A stretch of DNA of 64,000 nt. Source: Ferruginibacter sp. Its GTDB lineage: Bacteria; Bacteroidota; Bacteroidia; Chitinophagales; Chitinophagaceae. Location of the stretch: positions 124,001 to 188,000 of the forward strand of contig JABFRP010000003.1 of assembly GCA_013141115.1 (NCBI GenBank), given 5' to 3'. The notes below the pieces were generated by a model. It had not been told where the DNA came from. It made no database searches and saw only the letters and a program-made list of their open reading frames with translations. Positions 9,302 to 16,042 of this stretch are shown piece by piece (positions within the stretch are counted from its first letter, which is position 1; each line of letters begins with the position of its first letter). Made by a program: the position numbers and the translations under genes.

Positions 9302-10351
9302 ATGAAAAAATATATTTTGGCGGTAGTAACCATTTGTATTTGCACTTTTGGCTTTGCGCAAACCGAAAAAGCCAAAGCACTGGTAACAGAAGGTATTGAA
9401 CTGCATGATAAAGGAGAGTATGAAAAAGCGTTAAAAAAATATGATGAGGCTATTGCAGAAAATGCAGATTATGTAGATGCATTTTACGAAAAGAGCTACA
9501 CACTTTCTATGATGAAAAAATACGAGGAGTGTATTGATATTTCAAAACAGTTGATAAAGAAGTTTCCTGACGCACCCGTTTTAAAAGCGGTGTATGTGCA
9601 ATATGGCAGTGCGCTGGATGACTTAGGTAAGTCTGAAGAAGCTATTAAAATATATAATGCAGGGCTTAAAAAATTTCCGGATTACTTTTTACTGAACTTT
9701 AATAAAGGCATTACTTATACGGTAATGAACGACCCGGAAAAAGCTTACGACTGCTATCAGCAGGCATTAATAGCAAGGCCGCTGCATGCTTCCAGTTATT
9801 ACAGGGTGGCAGAATTATTAAAATCATCTAATCATATACCGGCTATGTTAGCGGGTGTTATGCATTTAGTACTGGAGCCGCAAACAGAAAGATCGGTAGC
9901 AACGTTTAATAGCCTGAAACAATTGATGTACGGCAGTGTGAAAAAAACAGGCGATAACAGCATCACCATTACTTTAGACGCTTCAATGCTGGATAGTAAA
10001 AAATCTAAAAAGCAGCCTGATAATTTCGGTATGCAGGAAATGTTGTTTACCATGTCATCGGCATTAGATAAAGATTCAGTTATGAGTACGATTACAAAAA
10101 CTGAAATCGAAAAATTTGACCTGAGATTACAACTGCTCATCAACAGCCTGAACGAAGGAGGAAAAGGATTTTTTAGCGAACGGTATGTGCCTTTCTTTAA
10201 AAAATTAAAAGAAAATAATTATACTGTGATAGTAAGCCGGTTGGTATATGCCAATACCAACGACGAACGCAATGCGGCATGGCTTAAAGTAAATACCAAT
10301 AAAACGGCTGAGTTTTACGATTGGCTGAAAGCATACGAATGGCCAAAATAA
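9302..10351 (+). CDS. Secreted tetratricopeptide repeat (TPR) protein
   Basis: This 349-aa protein has signal peptide MKKYILAVVTICICTFGFAQ, which selects the ATG at 9302 over an upstream ATG at 9254. Four or five TPR units fill about residues 25-190 (for example EGIELHDKGEYEKALKKYDE and PEKAYDCYQQALIARP). The C-terminal about 140 residues are a non-TPR helical domain. TPR proteins are scaffolds, and the partner is unknown. Its 3' end faces the remnant gene and IS element at 10400-11816. Confidence 0.75.
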   Translation: MKKYILAVVTICICTFGFAQTEKAKALVTEGIELHDKGEYEKALKKYDEAIAENADYVDAFYEKSYTLSMMKKYEECIDISKQLIKKFPDAPVLKAVYVQYGSALDDLGKSEEAIKIYNAGLKKFPDYFLLNFNKGITYTVMNDPEKAYDCYQQALIARPLHASSYYRVAELLKSSNHIPAMLAGVMHLVLEPQTERSVATFNSLKQLMYGSVKKTGDNSITITLDASMLDSKKSKKQPDNFGMQEMLFTMSSALDKDSVMSTITKTEIEKFDLRLQLLINSLNEGGKGFFSERYVPFFKKLKENNYTVIVSRLVYANTNDERNAAWLKVNTNKTAEFYDWLKAYEWPK

Positions 10352-10399
10352 TGGTATTATTATACCAAACGAAAACTGGATAACTTAATGCCGGAATTT

Positions 10400-10538
10400 T
10401 TATTCACCCATCCACGATCTTAATATGGCTGTTTGCAAAGCAGTAGGGTTTTCTATCTTGCTGATGGTTAGTTTTTGTTTTGCTTTATTATCGTTTGTAT
10501 CAACGGCTTGTTGGTCTATTTTTAACCCGGCATAGTTT
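10400..10538 (-). pseudogene. 3' remnant of a gene cut by the IS element
   Basis: On the minus strand an open frame enters from the left end of the IS and continues for 46 codons to a TAA at 10400-10402, ending in ILRSWMGE. It has no start of its own, and its composition (KIDQQAVDTNDNKAKQK) is protein-like, so it looks like the C-terminus of an interrupted gene. It does not obviously continue the gene on the other side of the IS. The family is unknown. Confidence 0.4.
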
Positions 10539-10599
10539 TGTAGGCTCCCCTTTTTTAGTACACATCAAAAGTATAATATTTCATTTAATTGTTTGGGTT

Positions 10600-10660
10600 C
10601 AACCTATGGGGCGTAGTGTAGCGCAGGCGTAGCCGGAGCGGAACGTAGCCCCATAGGTTG
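10600..10660. repeat. Inverted repeat (13-bp stem) at the 3' end of the IS transposase gene
   Basis: CAACCTATGGGGC at 10600-10612 is perfectly complementary to GCCCCATAGGTTG at 10648-10660, with a 35-nt loop. The orfB stop codon lies inside the left arm, so the stem could act as a terminator that also blocks read-through into the element. Confidence 0.6.
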
Positions 10661-11347
10661 AATATTTTTAGTATTATGTTGTTCTCTATACATTTTTGGA
10701 GAGAGGCCGTTTAAGGCATCGTGAGGCCTGCTGTAATTGTAATCATCTACCCATACCTGGCTTACTTCTCTCACTTCATCAATACTGTCAAACAGGTAAG
10801 CATCTAAAACACTTTGCCGGTAAGTTTTATTAAACCGTTCTATGTATGCATTTTGAGTTGGCTTACCCGGCTGTATATATTTAAACTCAATCTCATTGGC
10901 TGCACTCCATTGCTGTGATAGTTTTGCTACAAACTCGGGGCCGTTATCCATCCGTATTTTCTGCGGCTTGCCGTAGCGGTTGATTAAATGCTTTAGCACC
11001 CAGATCACCCGGCTGCTCTTTAAAGAATAATCTGTTTCAATAAATAGTACTTCACGGTTATAATCATCGATCACATTAAAGGTTCGGAACTTGGTTCCAT
11101 TGCTAAGTGCATCACTCATAAAATCTATACTCCAGGTTTGTGTAAAATAGGCAGGTACGGCCAATGGCTCTTTTACTCTTGCCGGCAATCGTTTCTTTAT
11201 TTTACGGCGCAGCGGCAATCCCATCTTTTTATAAAGCCGGTGTAATTTTTTATGATTAACAATGGTGCCGCTATTTCTAATGCGGCCATAACATTTCCTA
11301 AAACCTTCTACAGGATTTTGTTTGGCAAGTTCTTCCAGCCGCTCCAT
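10604..11347 (-). CDS. IS3-family transposase OrfB (rve/DDE integrase domain)
   Basis: This 247-aa frame carries a complete DDE catalytic set: D75 (WSIDFM), D134 (RMDNGPEF) and E170 (AYIERF). The second D and the E are 36 residues apart, as in IS3 elements. The frame is open upstream of the first ATG as far as the slippery site. That upstream part encodes an HTH_21-like stretch (KACRLIKLSRSSLRYQS), so the functional product is probably the OrfAB fusion made by -1 frameshifting at 11488-11494. No internal stop or frameshift is seen, so the element may be active. Confidence 0.9.
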   Translation of the reverse strand: MERLEELAKQNPVEGFRKCYGRIRNSGTIVNHKKLHRLYKKMGLPLRRKIKKRLPARVKEPLAVPAYFTQTWSIDFMSDALSNGTKFRTFNVIDDYNREVLFIETDYSLKSSRVIWVLKHLINRYGKPQKIRMDNGPEFVAKLSQQWSAANEIEFKYIQPGKPTQNAYIERFNKTYRQSVLDAYLFDSIDEVREVSQVWVDDYNYSRPHDALNGLSPKMYREQHNTKNIQPMGLRSAPATPALHYAP

Positions 11348-11481
11348 TATGTAACCATCGTTTTTAATAGACTGATATCGCAGGCTGCTCCTGCTTAGTT
11401 TTATTAATCGACACGCCTTGCTGATGTCTTTTGGCCGTTCTAAACGCCCTGCTTGTACAATGCATCTTTTATCGCAAGGCT

Positions 11482-11748
11482 TTATAACTTTTTTTCGATG
11501 ATGTATTTAGCTACATCCAATTCCATGGCAAGTTTGGCATACATCTTTTTTAAACGGGAGTCTTCCTCTTCTAACTCTTTTATTCTTTTCAACTCGGTTG
11601 CTTCCATACCGCCATAACGCTGTCGCCATTTATACAAGGATGCTTTGCTTACCCCATGTTCACGGGTAATCTCTTCGGCTGTTTTACCGTTATCAAATTC
11701 TTTGAGAATGCCTGCAATCTGGGCAGGACTGAATTGACTCTTTTTCAT
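11482..11748 (-). CDS. IS3-family transposase OrfA (HTH_Tnp_1)
   Basis: This 88-aa protein has a helix-turn-helix ([21 protein letters not shown] to [14 protein letters not shown]) followed by a leucine-zipper-like coiled coil ([22 protein letters not shown]). That is the DNA-binding and dimerisation half of an IS3 transposase. Its last codons contain the slippery run used to enter the orfB frame. The size and the basic-acidic zipper resemble the IS407 group. Confidence 0.88.
   Translation of the reverse strand: MKKSQFSPAQIAGILKEFDNGKTAEEITREHGVSKASLYKWRQRYGGMEATELKRIKELEEEDSRLKKMYAKLAMELDVAKYIIEKKL
11488..11494 (-). other. -1 programmed frameshift site (A_AAA_AAG) of the IS
   Basis: On the minus strand the end of orfA reads GAA AAA AAG TTA TAA. 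The heptamer A_AAA_AAG permits a -1 slip, after which the frame is open all the way into orfB without a stop. This matches the canonical IS3 frameshift signal. Confidence 0.75.
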
Positions 11749-11795
11749 CTTTCACGTTTTTTAAAGTTAACAATTTTGTCTACTTTTAAAACGTA

Positions 11796-12392
11796 CTAGT
11801 TTTGGGGGAGCTTACAACTGTGTTTAACTTTATTGAAGTCCCCGTTAATAATTGGACCGTCTATTGCGTAGTCAATTTCAATCTCTGGATACAAATTTCC
11901 TATTAATGCTTTTAGCTGCTCGATTTGTAATTGGCTTAATTTGTCTACTGTTCTGAAATCGCCAAATGGGAAGTTATAGAATTCTTCAATAACTAATACA
12001 TCTTCATTCTTTGTCTGAATAGTTGAAGTTTGTCCGTTAGGCTCAATAAGCACCCAACTCCAAGGATTTACTTCATCATCTGTAGAAAGAATTTCGACAC
12101 TTAACTTCTGGGCTAAGTTTTTTAATATTTCTATTCGTTGTCTTAACGGTTGGTCTAAGTTGTAGCTGTCAAAAATAGAATAGTGAAACTTAAACCCTTC
12201 CGTTGAGGTTTCAAGTGAAATGTAGGTCTTGTGTTTGTCTATTTCGTTGTCAATAATAAACTCGTAGAAATTTGTAATCCAAATAAATTCATTGCTCTTA
12301 AAATGTACGTGTAAAAAGCTTTCAAATAGAACTTTGTCTAAAAGCTGTGTTGTATTAAAGTAAATCCTTTCGTTCATTGATTTGTCGTCCAT
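11796..12392 (-). CDS. Hypothetical protein, 3' end truncated by the IS
   Basis: This 198-aa protein is mixed alpha/beta and acidic, with no signal peptide. It contains ALIGNLYPEIEIDYAIDGP near the end. The last five codons and stop (KLPQN) lie inside the IS inverted repeat, so the native C-terminus is lost. The family is not recognised. A candidate recombination motif GTTATAT sits 23 nt upstream of the start, so this looks like the gene of a second cassette whose distal attC was replaced by the IS. Confidence 0.6.
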   Translation of the reverse strand: MDDKSMNERIYFNTTQLLDKVLFESFLHVHFKSNEFIWITNFYEFIIDNEIDKHKTYISLETSTEGFKFHYSIFDSYNLDQPLRQRIEILKNLAQKLSVEILSTDDEVNPWSWVLIEPNGQTSTIQTKNEDVLVIEEFYNFPFGDFRTVDKLSQLQIEQLKALIGNLYPEIEIDYAIDGPIINGDFNKVKHSCKLPQN

Positions 12393-12414
12393 TTGAGGGG
12401 TTCCGTACTATGTC

Positions 12415-12613
12415 ATATAACGTTCGAGGCTTACCGCAGGGCTGGAATTGTTGCTGTGTCAGCTCGGCAATTGAAGTCGATTAAAAAACTGTTGTTGAAG
12501 TTAACAACTAAAAGCCAAATAGAATTCGGTCAAACCCTATATTAGTTTATAGTAGTACAACAGCCGATTGTTATTCCGTCTACCAGCCTTGCGGCAAACC
12601 TTTTGTTGGCTGC
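12415..12613 (-). other. attC-like site: long imperfect inverted repeat with AAC/GTT ends
   Basis: Arms at 12419-12445 and 12583-12607 pair over about 19 of 25 positions, with two extrahelical bases in the 12419 arm. The conserved cores are CCGCA and GGCTGG; the ends are AAC and GTT. Read on the minus strand it runs AGCCAAC (R''-like) to GTTATAT (R'-like). The R''-like motif GCAGCCAAC is the exact complement of GTTGGCTGC at the start of the same transcription unit (14237-14245), as expected for an integron cassette. The 197-nt length is above the usual attC range, and both R boxes deviate by one base from RYYYAAC/GTTRRRY. Confidence 0.5.
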
Positions 12614-12617
12614 CGTA

Positions 12618-13457
12618 TTATTTGTTGATGTCTGATTTCATATTGTCAGCATACTTTGTTATCATTTTATTTTCATTGGGTTGTCTCTGAAGTATGTCAT
12701 ACCATTTATTAAAATTCGTTTTGTCTTTTTGATTATAATAACACTGCAAAATGTTATAACAATTTTCTGCATTATATTGATTGTCCTTTAAGGTTTTTAA
12801 GGATTTCTCAAATTGCTTTACAGCTTTGTCAACATTGTTATTCTTAGTAGTTGTATAAATGTATTCTTTATTTACATAGGCATCACTCGAATTAGTCTTT
12901 ATCTCCTCTTCTAAAATTAATTCAGCTTTGTCGTATAGCTTTAAGCAGTTGTATGAAAACGAAAGCTCAACGGCAAGTCCTTTGTATTTTGGATTTATTT
13001 TTTCAGCCTTTTCTAAATATGTCAATGCCTTTGCACATTCGTCCCAACCATTGTACATATAACCCCAACGATAAAGTCTTTCAATTGATGAGGTATCAGA
13101 TTTATAATACTTTAACCATTCAGGAATTGCAGAAATTTTAAGTTCATTGAATTTATTGTCTGGAATGAAAGCAACACGAACATTATTTGGTTGAAGTCTT
13201 ACTTTCATATTTGTGCTGTCAAGCTTTTTGGGAACATAAACTCCTGTTGATGTTATTTTAAAGTTGCCTTCGTAGTTAAGAGTCAAACCTGCCTGTGCGT
13301 CAATATAAATAAAGCCATAAGCAAATGAACTGTCTTTGTCCATTTGAAACGCAACCCATTTGTCTTCGCTTTCTACAAAGCGATTGTCAAATTTTAAATT
13401 GGTCTGAGCTTTTAAATTGCTCACAGTTAAAGTCAGAATAATAAAAAGATATTTCAT
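12618..13457 (-). CDS. Secreted TPR-containing hypothetical protein (putative cassette gene)
   Basis: This 279-aa protein has signal peptide MKYLFIILTLTVSNLKAQ, which selects the ATG at 13457 rather than the one at 13502. After a beta-rich region of about 100 residues come three TPR-like helical pairs (AKALTYLEKAEKINPKY, LYDKAELILEEEIKTN, VDKAVKQFEKSLKTL). The start is 51 bp after the stop of the lipoprotein gene at 13509. The stop is directly followed by the attC-like repeat, so both genes would belong to one cassette. Confidence 0.65.
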   Translation of the reverse strand: MKYLFIILTLTVSNLKAQTNLKFDNRFVESEDKWVAFQMDKDSSFAYGFIYIDAQAGLTLNYEGNFKITSTGVYVPKKLDSTNMKVRLQPNNVRVAFIPDNKFNELKISAIPEWLKYYKSDTSSIERLYRWGYMYNGWDECAKALTYLEKAEKINPKYKGLAVELSFSYNCLKLYDKAELILEEEIKTNSSDAYVNKEYIYTTTKNNNVDKAVKQFEKSLKTLKDNQYNAENCYNILQCYYNQKDKTNFNKWYDILQRQPNENKMITKYADNMKSDINK

Positions 13458-13508
13458 AATTGTAGGGTCTGTTAAATCCATTTTGGTTGATTTTGTAGTC
13501 AACCTATT

Positions 13509-14219
13509 TCAGGACGAGACACTGTCCTTTTTGATTTCAACCATTTCTGTTTTTATCGTGGAGTCAGCCCAATTTTCATTTCCCTTTCCAAACAATCCTC
13601 TCCATTTCAAAACACCATTTTTCTTAATTTCGAATAGTTCCTCAACACTGTAGCCATATAAAGGATGGGCACTATTGCCAACAATCTTGTAGTAAGGGGC
13701 TGAATATTTTAGATGCACTAGTTCACCATCATTATTTATTATGGTACGTGGAAGATAAACGTCTTTCACGAATGATATTTGTTTTGTTGGTGGCAAAGCA
13801 TCGTTTCCCATAAAATCATGATATACTCCAGCCCATTTTCCTTCCTCTGTGGGATAGACATCGAAATATTGATACTTTTCGTGATAGTACTTTCCTTTAA
13901 ATTCGGATACAAAAAGTAAGACATTGTCATAATGTGAAAAACCAGGAATTCCATAGTGATCATACACCTCAAACTCAATTGTGTCATTTTGAAAAGTACC
14001 GTAAATTCTTTCAAGGATTTTATACTTGGCCTTGAATTGAGCATCCATTGAATTACTGTCTTGAGGAGCTTGCTCTACAAATATTTTTTTGCCGACGAAC
14101 ACGAATAAAGTATTTTTTTTCTCAGCTTCACTAGTCTCATCTTTTGGAATCCATGGAGTCTTGTCGTCGCTTTTACAGCCAGCTAGAAAGAGAAATAAAA
14201 AAAATATCAATAGTTTCAT
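13509..14219 (-). CDS. Lipoprotein, unknown function (putative cassette gene)
   Basis: This 236-aa protein has a short signal and lipobox (LFLAGC, Cys at 15), then a charged linker (KSDDKTPWIPKDE) and a beta-rich domain (LFVFVGKKIFVEQ, FQNDTIEFEVYDHYG). The start is 26 nt downstream of the GTTGGCTGC motif at 14237-14245, the usual position of a cassette gene after its recombination site. The domain is reminiscent of secreted OB or NTF2-sized domains, but I cannot name it. Confidence 0.65.
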   Translation of the reverse strand: MKLLIFFLFLFLAGCKSDDKTPWIPKDETSEAEKKNTLFVFVGKKIFVEQAPQDSNSMDAQFKAKYKILERIYGTFQNDTIEFEVYDHYGIPGFSHYDNVLLFVSEFKGKYYHEKYQYFDVYPTEEGKWAGVYHDFMGNDALPPTKQISFVKDVYLPRTIINNDGELVHLKYSAPYYKIVGNSAHPLYGYSVEELFEIKKNGVLKWRGLFGKGNENWADSTIKTEMVEIKKDSVSS

Positions 14220-14236
14220 GAAGTTCGAATAATGTT

Positions 14237-14345
14237 GCAGCCAACACTAGGATTGATGCTATTATACGCTACTGACAAATTTTAAGCGCATTGACAATCA
14301 AAAAACTACTATTATACATTTTAGATTGTTTATAGCAGCAATCCT
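14237..14345 (-). other. Candidate cassette junction with hairpin (attC/attI-like)
   Basis: On the minus strand GGATTGCTGCTAT (14332-14344) pairs with ATAGCATCAATCC (14250-14262), 12 of 13 bases. It is followed by a 4-nt spacer and then GTTGGCTGC. This arrangement of inverted arm, short spacer and GTT box resembles the right half of an attC or attI site. The matching left box is not clear (an AAC lies 10 nt before the arm). It marks the border between the accessory genes and the E2 gene. Confidence 0.35.
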
Positions 14346-14404
14346 TTTTATTTAGTTTTATAATATATCCTATTGCAAAATCTAAAATCAACTATCACAA
14401 ATCC

Positions 14405-15775
14405 CTATATGCTTCTGTTTACATCAAAATTTTCCAGCTCTTTACTAACTGCATTTAAAAAAGTGCTGCCTAAGCCGCCGTCGATAATGCGGTGATCGTA
14501 ACTAAGGGAAATGTACATCATGTGGCGGATGGCAATGCTATCGCCTTGCGGGGTTTCAATAACCATGGGCCTTTTTTTAATGGCACCCACTGCCATGATA
14601 GCCACTTGTGGTTGATTGATAATAGGGGTGCCCATAATGCTGCCGAAAGTGCCTACATTGGTTAAGGTAAAAGTACCGCCGTTAGTATCGTCGGGTTTTA
14701 ACTTACCGGTACGGGCTGCATTGGCCAGGCCATTTACCTGTTTGGTAAGGCCTGTTAAATTTAACTGGTCGGCATTTTTTATAACGGGTACAATTAGGTT
14801 GCCGCTGGGCAGGGCAGTGGCCATACCTATGTTAAGGTCTTTTTTAATAATAATTTTATCACCATCCACACTGCTGCTGAGCATGGGGTATTTTTTCAGG
14901 CTTTTTACAATTGCTTCTATAAACAGTGGTGTAAAAGTTATTTTTTCGCCTTCTCTTTTTTCAAATTCCTTTTTTACTTTTTCTCTCCACATTACCAGGC
15001 CGGTAACATCGCACTCTGCAAAACTGGTTACATGGGCGCTGGTATGTTTACTGTCCGTCATGTGCTTGCTGATGAGCTTGCGCATGCGGTCCATTTCAAT
15101 TATCTCTACATTACCGGTAAAAACGGTTGGTGGTTGAAAGGCAGGTTGGTTGTTTGTTGTTTGTGGTTGTTGGTTCGTTGATCGTTGATCGTTGTTCGTT
15201 GGCAGCACTGTTACTTCCTGAGTTGGGCTTTCTGCTTTTGGCTTCGGGCTTTCAGCTCTTCCTGCTACATAGGCCAGAATATCTTTCTTGCTTACTCTTC
15301 CTTCCTGGCCGGTGCCGGGTATATTTTCCAGCTCGGCCATGCTAATGCCTTCCTGCTGTGCAATATTTAATACCAGGGGCGAATAAAATTTTATAGCCGA
15401 ACCTTGTCCGTTACCGGCGGCAGGTGCAGTAAATGCCGAAGGCTGGTAAGGAATTTCTTCTACCAGTTTAGCTTCTTCGTATTGTGGTTGTTCAACCGGT
15501 GCTGCCGGCTGATTGTTAGATACAGCTGCATTGGCGCCCACACGTATTGTGGCAATTACAGTACCAATGGGCACAACATCATTTTCGTTAAATAGTATCG
15601 TTTCTATTACACCTTCGGCGGTGGAGGGTACTTCACTGTCCACTTTATCGGTGGCAATGTCTAAAACAGTTTCATCCTGCTTTACTGTGTCACCGGGTTT
15701 TTTGTGCCACTTTAAAATGGTGGCTTCCATAATACTTTCGCCAAGCTTTGGCATAATTAAATCTACTACACTCAT
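14405..15775 (-). CDS. Dihydrolipoamide acyltransferase (2-oxoacid dehydrogenase E2)
   Basis: This 456-aa protein is a lipoyl E2. The N-terminal lipoyl domain has the modified lysine in ATDKVDSE (K44). The peripheral-subunit-binding domain lies around residues 128-170 (SPLVLNIAQQ to GRVSKKDIL). A Pro/Gln/Asn-rich linker follows, then the catalytic domain with the active-site HRIIDGG near the C-terminus. It transfers acyl groups to CoA in a pyruvate- or branched-chain-type complex; no E1 or E3 gene is adjacent, so the complex is not certain. The linker is encoded by a simple-repeat tract (15143-15257). Confidence 0.9.
   Translation of the reverse strand: MSVVDLIMPKLGESIMEATILKWHKKPGDTVKQDETVLDIATDKVDSEVPSTAEGVIETILFNENDVVPIGTVIATIRVGANAAVSNNQPAAPVEQPQYEEAKLVEEIPYQPSAFTAPAAGNGQGSAIKFYSPLVLNIAQQEGISMAELENIPGTGQEGRVSKKDILAYVAGRAESPKPKAESPTQEVTVLPTNNDQRSTNQQPQTTNNQPAFQPPTVFTGNVEIIEMDRMRKLISKHMTDSKHTSAHVTSFAECDVTGLVMWREKVKKEFEKREGEKITFTPLFIEAIVKSLKKYPMLSSSVDGDKIIIKKDLNIGMATALPSGNLIVPVIKNADQLNLTGLTKQVNGLANAARTGKLKPDDTNGGTFTLTNVGTFGSIMGTPIINQPQVAIMAVGAIKKRPMVIETPQGDSIAIRHMMYISLSYDHRIIDGGLGSTFLNAVSKELENFDVNRSI
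15143..15257. repeat. Simple-repeat tract inside the E2 linker coding region
   Basis: The tract is rich in GTTG/CGTTGATC units (TTGTTTGTTGTTTGTGG, CGTTGATCGTTGATCGTTG) and has a second piece with two related GGCTTTC/GGGCTTTC copies. It encodes the Asn/Gln/Thr/Pro-rich interdomain linker of E2. Similar units are common in Bacteroidota intergenic regions (from memory). Confidence 0.55.
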
Positions 15776-15817
15776 AAAATAGTTTAAGTGTTAAAACAAT
15801 CGTTGTTCTGGCAGAGG

Positions 15818-15825
15818 CAAAAGTA
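15818..15825 (-). promoter_or_regulatory. -7 promoter element for the E2 gene
   Basis: TACTTTTG on the minus strand matches TANNTTTG, 42 nt upstream of the ATG at 15775. Confidence 0.4.
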
Positions 15826-15840
15826 AGCAAAATTGTTTAG

Positions 15841-16026
15841 CCACGGATTACACGAATTTTCACGGATAAAACAAAAAAATAGGTCTTGCCACAGAGGCAC
15901 AGAAACACAGAAATATGGGATTTGTCAGTCGATCAAATTTGCAAAACAGTATTTTGCTTTCTTCCGTGCCTCTGTGGCAATAAAACAATTCACGAAGTGA
16001 ATTAAAAAAATCTGCGTAATCCGTGG
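15841..16026. repeat. Nested palindromic intergenic element
   Basis: Two perfect inverted pairs are nested: CCACGGATTAC (15841-15851) with GTAATCCGTGG (16016-16026), and TTGCCACAGAGGCAC (15886-15900) with its complement at 15966-15980. A small palindrome TTCACGAAGTGAA lies inside at 15990-16002. There is no coding frame. This fills the 267-bp space between cinA and the E2 gene and looks like a mosaic of dispersed repeats. Confidence 0.75.
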
Positions 16027-16042
16027 TAAAGAAAAAACGACT

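Larger units (their letters stand above)
10539..11816 (-). mobile_element. IS3-family insertion sequence (IS407-group-like), 1.28 kb
   Basis: The element has imperfect terminal inverted repeats: the left end starts TGTAGGCTCCCC and the right end, read inward, starts TGTAAGCTCCCC. Further matching blocks AGTAC and AAAAGTA lie inside both ends. It carries orfA and orfB in the IS3 arrangement on the minus strand, joined by an A6G slippery site. The ends begin TG and finish CA. No 3-5 bp target duplication is visible at the flanks (left flank ends ATAGTTT, right flank begins ACTGTGT). The right end also supplies the last codons and stop of the flanking gene at 11796. Confidence 0.85.

Noticed and set aside
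13485..13504. GGTTGA/TCAACC hairpin between the two putative cassette genes
   Set aside because: A 6-bp stem with an 8-nt loop is too weak to call a site; it may be chance.
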